From positions 1 to 64,000 of the forward strand of contig JAGRGY010000041.1 in assembly GCA_020445255.1 (NCBI GenBank): a stretch of 64,000 nucleotides of DNA, given 5' to 3'. Positions within the stretch are counted from its first letter, which is position 1. Every line of letters begins with the position of its first letter. Both the position numbers and the translations under genes were made by a program. Under the pieces are notes generated by a model, which was not told the origin of the DNA, searched no databases, and saw only the letters and a program-made list of their open reading frames with translations. Shown here piece by piece: positions 60,087-64,000 of the stretch. Source of the DNA: Gammaproteobacteria bacterium (GTDB taxonomy: Bacteria; Pseudomonadota; Gammaproteobacteria; Chromatiales; Chromatiaceae).

Positions 60087-63000
60087 ACGCCAGCCTCGCC
60101 TTGGCCTGATCGCATGGATGTCGGGCAACCATGTGGCCGCGAACCTGCTGATGGTGACCATGATCCTCGGCGGTCTACTCGGCTTCAGCGACATCCGCCA
60201 GGAAATCACGCCCGACTTTTCCTTGGAGTCGATCAGCGTGTCGGTCACCTACCCCGGCGCCAGCCCCGAAGAGGTCGAGGAAGGCATCGTCCTCGCGATC
60301 GAGAAAGAACTGACCGGCATGAACGGCATCCGCAGCCTCACGTCGACCGCCAAGGAGGGTTCGGGCGGCGTCACTGCCGAGCTGACCAGCGACGCCGACC
60401 CGAACGAGGTGCTGCAGGACATCCGCAGCGCCGTGTCACGCATCACGTCATTCCCCGATGACGCCGAGCCGCCGCGTGTCGAACGCCGCCAGCACGGTTT
60501 CTATGTGATCAGCATCGCAGTCGCCAGCAGCCTGCCGGCCGACGACCTGTTCGCGCTCAGCGAACGCATCCGGCGCCAATTGCTCCTGATGCCGGGGGTG
60601 TCGGAGATCGACATCCGCGGTGTGCTCAGCCCGCAGATCGAGATTCGCGTGCCAAAGGAACGGTTGCGTTCGCTCGGCCTCACCCTGTCCGACATCGCGC
60701 AGACCGTACGCAACGCCGCGCGCGATGTGCCGGCAGGGAACATCGACACCGTGGATGGCGAGATCCTGCTGCGCACCGAAGGCCGGCGTATCCGCGCGCA
60801 CGAGTTTGCCGACATCCCGGTCAAGGTCACGGCAGACGGCACACAGCTGCGACTCGGCGACGTTGCGACGCTGCGCGACGGCTTCGTCGATCGCTACCAG
60901 GTGTTCGAGTTCAACGGCAGGCCGGGTGTGCGCCTGGATGTCTATCAGACCGAAAACCAGCGACCGGTCGAACTCGCACAGCGTGTACGCGCGCTGGTCG
61001 ACGAACTGAACACCGAGCTGCCCGAATCGGTCGCAGTCAGCGTGCACAATGACCGTTCGCAGCGCTACGCGGAGCGCAGTCAGATCCTGCTCAAGAACGG
61101 TACGCTCGGGCTGCTGCTGGTGGTCGTCTCACTCGGCATCTTCCTCAACACCCGGCTGGCCTTCTGGGTCGCAGTGTCGATCCCGGTGGTGTTCATCGGC
61201 TCGTTCATGGTGCTGCCGGAGGTCGATGTGACGCTGAACATGATCTCGATGTTCGCGTTCATCCTGACACTCGGCATCGTCGTCGACGACGCGATCATCG
61301 TCGGCGAGAACATCTACGCCAAGCAACAGCTCGGCATGCCGGTCGCGCAGGCGGTGCGCGACGGTGCGACCGAGATGGTCGTTCCCGTGTTGTATGCCGT
61401 CGGCACCAACGTGATCGCGTTTCTGCCGCTGTTGTTCGTACCGGGCACGACAGGCCAGTTCCTGCACGACCTGCCGGTCGTGGCCAGTGTGGTGTTCCTG
61501 GTGTCGCTTTGCGAGGCCCTGTTCATCCTGCCCGCACACCTCAATGCCGAGCGCAACGGGCGCGGCGACTTGCACAACTTCTTCGCGCGTTTCCGCCGCG
61601 TGCGGCGCTTCCACGACGGCCTGGTCGCCGGACTCGACCGCCTGCGCGACGGACCATACCGGCGTGCGCTACGCCTGGCGGTGCGCGAGCGCTATCTGAC
61701 ACTGCTGGTGTTTACCGGGCTGACGGTGCTGGTCGCGGTGTGGTACGAATCCGGACGTATCGATCTGACCTGGAACCCGGAGATCCCCGGCAACCGCGTC
61801 GACGCCGAGATCACGATGCCGGTCGACGCCTCGGTCGGTGAAACGCTCAGCGTGATCCGTCGGATCGAAGCGGCGGCACTGCGTGCGGTCGACCGACTGG
61901 GCAGCCGCGATCAACATGTCGAGAGCTGGTTCACGCGCGCGCGCGCCAGCGATGGCGACGTCAACGTCTACCTCGTGCCGGACGAGCAGCGGCCATTCAC
62001 GCAGGAACAGTACACGCGCGTGTGGCGCGAGGAGATCGGCGACCTGCCCGAGGTGAAGTCGCTGTTCTTCGAATACCTGGTTGGCCCCGGCGGCAACCAG
62101 GGCCTGCGCATCAACCTGTCGCACGTCTCGACCGATATCCTCGAGACCGCTGCGCGCGAACTCGGCGAGCGCCTCGACGAATTTGCCGGCCTCGTCGACA
62201 TCAGCAACGGCATCGCCGAAGGCAAGCGCCAGATCGGCTTCAAGCTATCGCCGCAGGGTCGCGCAATCGGACTCAGCGAGGTGTCACTGGGTCGCCAGGT
62301 GCGCGATGCCTTCTATGGCGCCGAGGCGCTGCGCCTGCTGCGCGAGGGCTACGAACTGAAGGTGATGGTGCGGCTGCCACCCGAGCAGCGGCTCACGGTG
62401 CAGGACATCAGCGACCTGGTGCTGCGCGGTCGTGACGGCGCCGAGATCGCGCTGGCGGATGCCGCGCAGTTCGATGAAGGCAATGCCTACAGCACCATCA
62501 CGCGTGAGGACGGCAAGCGCACGCTGACCGTCAGCGCCAGTTTCGACAAGGCACAGGCCAACACCCGCCGCATCCGTTCGACGCTCGAGAGCGAGGTGTT
62601 ACCGGAACTGCTGGCACGCTATCCGGGACTGGCATGGAAATTCAGCGGCGGGCGGCGCGATCGCAACGAGGCCATCAATGGCATCCTGCGCGGCCTGATG
62701 TGGGCCAGCCTGGCGGTATTTGCACTGACCGCTGCGCTGTTCCGCAGCTACGCCCAGGCCGTCATCGTCATGCTGACGATCCCCTACTCCGTCGCGGCGG
62801 CAGTCGCCGGGCACGTGCTGATGGGCTTTGACCTGAGCTCGGTCAGCGTGTTCGGCATGATCGCACTCGGTGGACTGGTCGTGAACGGCGCGCTGGTACT
62901 CACGCTGCGATACAACGAGCTGCGCGCCAGCGGTGAACACGACGCGCTGCTCGCGGCCGCGCGTGCGCGCTTCCGACCGATCGTCCTGACATCGCTGACA

Positions 63001-63219
63001 ACCACGGTCGGCCTGGTGCCGATGCTGTTCGAAACCTCGACCCAGGCGCTGTACCTGGTACCGATGGCGATCGCATTGAGTTTCGGCACCGTCGCGTCGA
63101 CGTTCGTCGTGCTGCTGCTGATACCGGCGCTGCACGAGATCTGGGCCGACATGGGCCGCGCACTCGGCCTGCAAGCGGCACACATTCCCGAGACGGACCG
63201 GACCCCACACGCCGACTGA
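60079..63219 (+). CDS. RND efflux permease (AcrB/HAE1 family)
   Basis: 1046 residues, the proton-driven inner-membrane pump with 12 predicted helices and two large periplasmic loops. N terminus NHVAANLLMVTMILGGLLGF; first loop GASPEEVEEGIVLAIEKEL. TM4 has LGIVVDDAIIVGENIYAKQ with the paired Asp residues of the proton path. The fused second half repeats this layout (FGMIALGGLVVNGALVLTL, FRPIVLTSLTTTVGLVPML). The protein belongs to the broad AcrB/HAE1 group; no local regulator indicates the substrate. Confidence 0.93.
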   Translation: MAERQPRLGLIAWMSGNHVAANLLMVTMILGGLLGFSDIRQEITPDFSLESISVSVTYPGASPEEVEEGIVLAIEKELTGMNGIRSLTSTAKEGSGGVTAELTSDADPNEVLQDIRSAVSRITSFPDDAEPPRVERRQHGFYVISIAVASSLPADDLFALSERIRRQLLLMPGVSEIDIRGVLSPQIEIRVPKERLRSLGLTLSDIAQTVRNAARDVPAGNIDTVDGEILLRTEGRRIRAHEFADIPVKVTADGTQLRLGDVATLRDGFVDRYQVFEFNGRPGVRLDVYQTENQRPVELAQRVRALVDELNTELPESVAVSVHNDRSQRYAERSQILLKNGTLGLLLVVVSLGIFLNTRLAFWVAVSIPVVFIGSFMVLPEVDVTLNMISMFAFILTLGIVVDDAIIVGENIYAKQQLGMPVAQAVRDGATEMVVPVLYAVGTNVIAFLPLLFVPGTTGQFLHDLPVVASVVFLVSLCEALFILPAHLNAERNGRGDLHNFFARFRRVRRFHDGLVAGLDRLRDGPYRRALRLAVRERYLTLLVFTGLTVLVAVWYESGRIDLTWNPEIPGNRVDAEITMPVDASVGETLSVIRRIEAAALRAVDRLGSRDQHVESWFTRARASDGDVNVYLVPDEQRPFTQEQYTRVWREEIGDLPEVKSLFFEYLVGPGGNQGLRINLSHVSTDILETAARELGERLDEFAGLVDISNGIAEGKRQIGFKLSPQGRAIGLSEVSLGRQVRDAFYGAEALRLLREGYELKVMVRLPPEQRLTVQDISDLVLRGRDGAEIALADAAQFDEGNAYSTITREDGKRTLTVSASFDKAQANTRRIRSTLESEVLPELLARYPGLAWKFSGGRRDRNEAINGILRGLMWASLAVFALTAALFRSYAQAVIVMLTIPYSVAAAVAGHVLMGFDLSSVSVFGMIALGGLVVNGALVLTLRYNELRASGEHDALLAAARARFRPIVLTSLTTTVGLVPMLFETSTQALYLVPMAIALSFGTVASTFVVLLLIPALHEIWADMGRALGLQAAHIPETDRTPHAD

Positions 63220-63563
63220 ACCGGAACGGCCGGCCTGCCTGTTGCACCCGAATCCGGGAGGGTCGCGCCGTCCAGGGCGTTTGCGCGCGACCCCGGAGCG
63301 GAAACCATCGCCTCCGCTGGGGTGTGAATGACGTATTCGCCTGGAGCGGGTTCGAACAGCCGCAGGCTGGCCCGCAGGGTGCCGCACAGCGATGTGCGGC
63401 ACAACGCCAAGTGCAGGCACGCCTGGACGAGCGAGGGCCCGGACAGATCAGGACGGAAGACAAACCGTTCGTTCGCAATTCCCCGCCAAGCATGACGTTA
63501 ATGGCATCGATGCCGACGCCGTTTCGCCCGCCGTCGACCGGCGGGTGCAACATGCAGGCCAGC
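63220..63563. other. Convergent intergenic region with two inverted repeats
   Basis: A 344-base gap between the RND permease and a small minus-strand gene. It has a 9-bp inverted repeat GGGTCGCGC (63260-63268) / GCGCGACCC (63285-63293). A second, perfect 10-bp repeat lies at 63379-63402. Neither is followed by a T-tract. No gene is supported. Confidence 0.55.
63379..63402. repeat. Perfect inverted repeat with GCGA tetraloop
   Basis: GTGCCGCACA (63379-63388), GCGA, TGTGCGGCAC (63393-63402). As plus-strand RNA this would be a 10-bp hairpin with a GNRA-type loop. It may act in transcript ending between convergent genes or as a stability element; no T-tract follows. Confidence 0.7.
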
Positions 63564-63782
63564 CTACTTCGGCGGCTTCGCGGGCTGCTTCGGACGCATG
63601 TCCGCGAGTGTTTCTGCGAGTAGCTCGCCGAGCGCCTGATAGGTCTTGATCTGGGCGCGCTGGTAGACCGTGTCCGGTGCATGATCTGCCAGCGAAAGGC
63701 GGGCCTCGAAAAAGGCCATGTCCGCCTCCAGCGAAGGGACGTCCACACGTCTGCCGACCGGTATGCGTTGCCGAGCACTCAT
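63564..63782 (-). CDS. Small protein of unknown function
   Basis: 72 residues, acidic in the middle with basic ends (SARQRIPVGRRVDVPSLEAD; PKQPAKPPK). Predicted mostly helical (AFFEARLSLADHAPDTVYQR, IKTYQALGELLAETLADM); soluble. The ATG at 63782 has a weak GGCAGG upstream. It is called because its composition is balanced and a short helical protein is plausible, but I recognise no family. It could be spurious. Confidence 0.5.
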   Translation of the reverse strand: MSARQRIPVGRRVDVPSLEADMAFFEARLSLADHAPDTVYQRAQIKTYQALGELLAETLADMRPKQPAKPPK

Positions 63783-64000
63783 GCGCGGATTTTAGCCTGC
63801 CTGCCTGCCAACGCCGTGCGGAGATGCTCACGGTGACGTTCAACCGCGCGCACGTCGCCGCCTGCGCCGCATGGATGCCCCGGCTCCGACCCCCGGTTGG
63901 CTGGAGCGCCGCAAGCCGGTCGCCGATCAGGGACCCGAAAATCGACTGGCATCCTCATGTTGAGACAATGATCCGAATGAAAATTTCTTCACCATGTTGG

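Noticed and set aside
1..64000. CRISPR arrays, rRNA genes and insertion sequences
   Set aside because: None seen: no regularly spaced direct repeats, no rRNA sequence, and no transposase or integrase among the supported genes.

Overview
The window is about 65% G+C. It looks like the chromosome of an environmental, polarly flagellated gammaproteobacterium. The order flgN-flgM-flgA / cheV-cheR-flgBCDEFGHIJKL is the one seen in Pseudomonas/Vibrio-type polar flagellar systems. Near-consensus sigma-54 boxes precede several flagellar and glycosylation genes, and sigma-28 boxes precede cheV and flgM. A FimV-like protein, a PEP-CTERM-type protein and an RND exporter also fit a free-living gammaproteobacterium. 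Taxonomy below class is not resolved.

Layout. (1) 1-11.3 kb: two short flagellins on opposite strands flank fliW; then come a Maf-type flagellin glycosyltransferase and part of a legionaminic-acid pathway (legB, legG, legI), with a fimV-like gene between legB and legG. (2) 11.3-15.1 kb: a TAT-dependent small subunit plus GMC flavoprotein, a cNMP-binding membrane protein, and an orphan ParA-type ATPase. (3) 15.5-31.3 kb: a tight five-gene operon of very large proteins (a PhoD-like phosphoesterase without signal peptide, a DUF6603-type protein and three giant proteins of unknown function), preceded by a sigma-70-type promoter. This is the best candidate for an undescribed system. (4) 31.6-37.3 kb: a CHAD-domain protein, an OmpA-family protein with Trp/Gly/Asn repeats, then the remaining sugar genes (ptmE-like and legF) behind a sigma-54 box. 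(5) 37.5-42.2 kb: a hydrolase-thioredoxin fusion, a conserved soluble protein of unknown function, a secreted EGKCG/EF-hand peptide, and a PEP-CTERM-like protein. (6) 42.4-56.4 kb: the flagellar rod, hook and ring cluster with cheV, cheR, flgA, flgM and flgN. (7) 56.6-63.8 kb: tRNA-Arg(CCT), a TSUP permease, a three-gene RND efflux operon and a small unknown gene.

How it fits together. FlgB-FlgL build the rod, hook, rings and hook-filament junction. FlgM restrains sigma-28 until the hook is complete, and FlgN chaperones FlgK/FlgL. FliW is a flagellin-binding factor. Flagellin is probably decorated with a nonulosonic acid: LegB, LegG and LegI plus PtmE and LegF would make a CMP-activated sugar for the Maf enzyme. 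The pathway is incomplete here, with no LegC aminotransferase or LegH acetyltransferase, and it is split by about 24 kb of unrelated genes. Most other long open frames are antisense or out-of-frame shadows of high-GC genes and are omitted.
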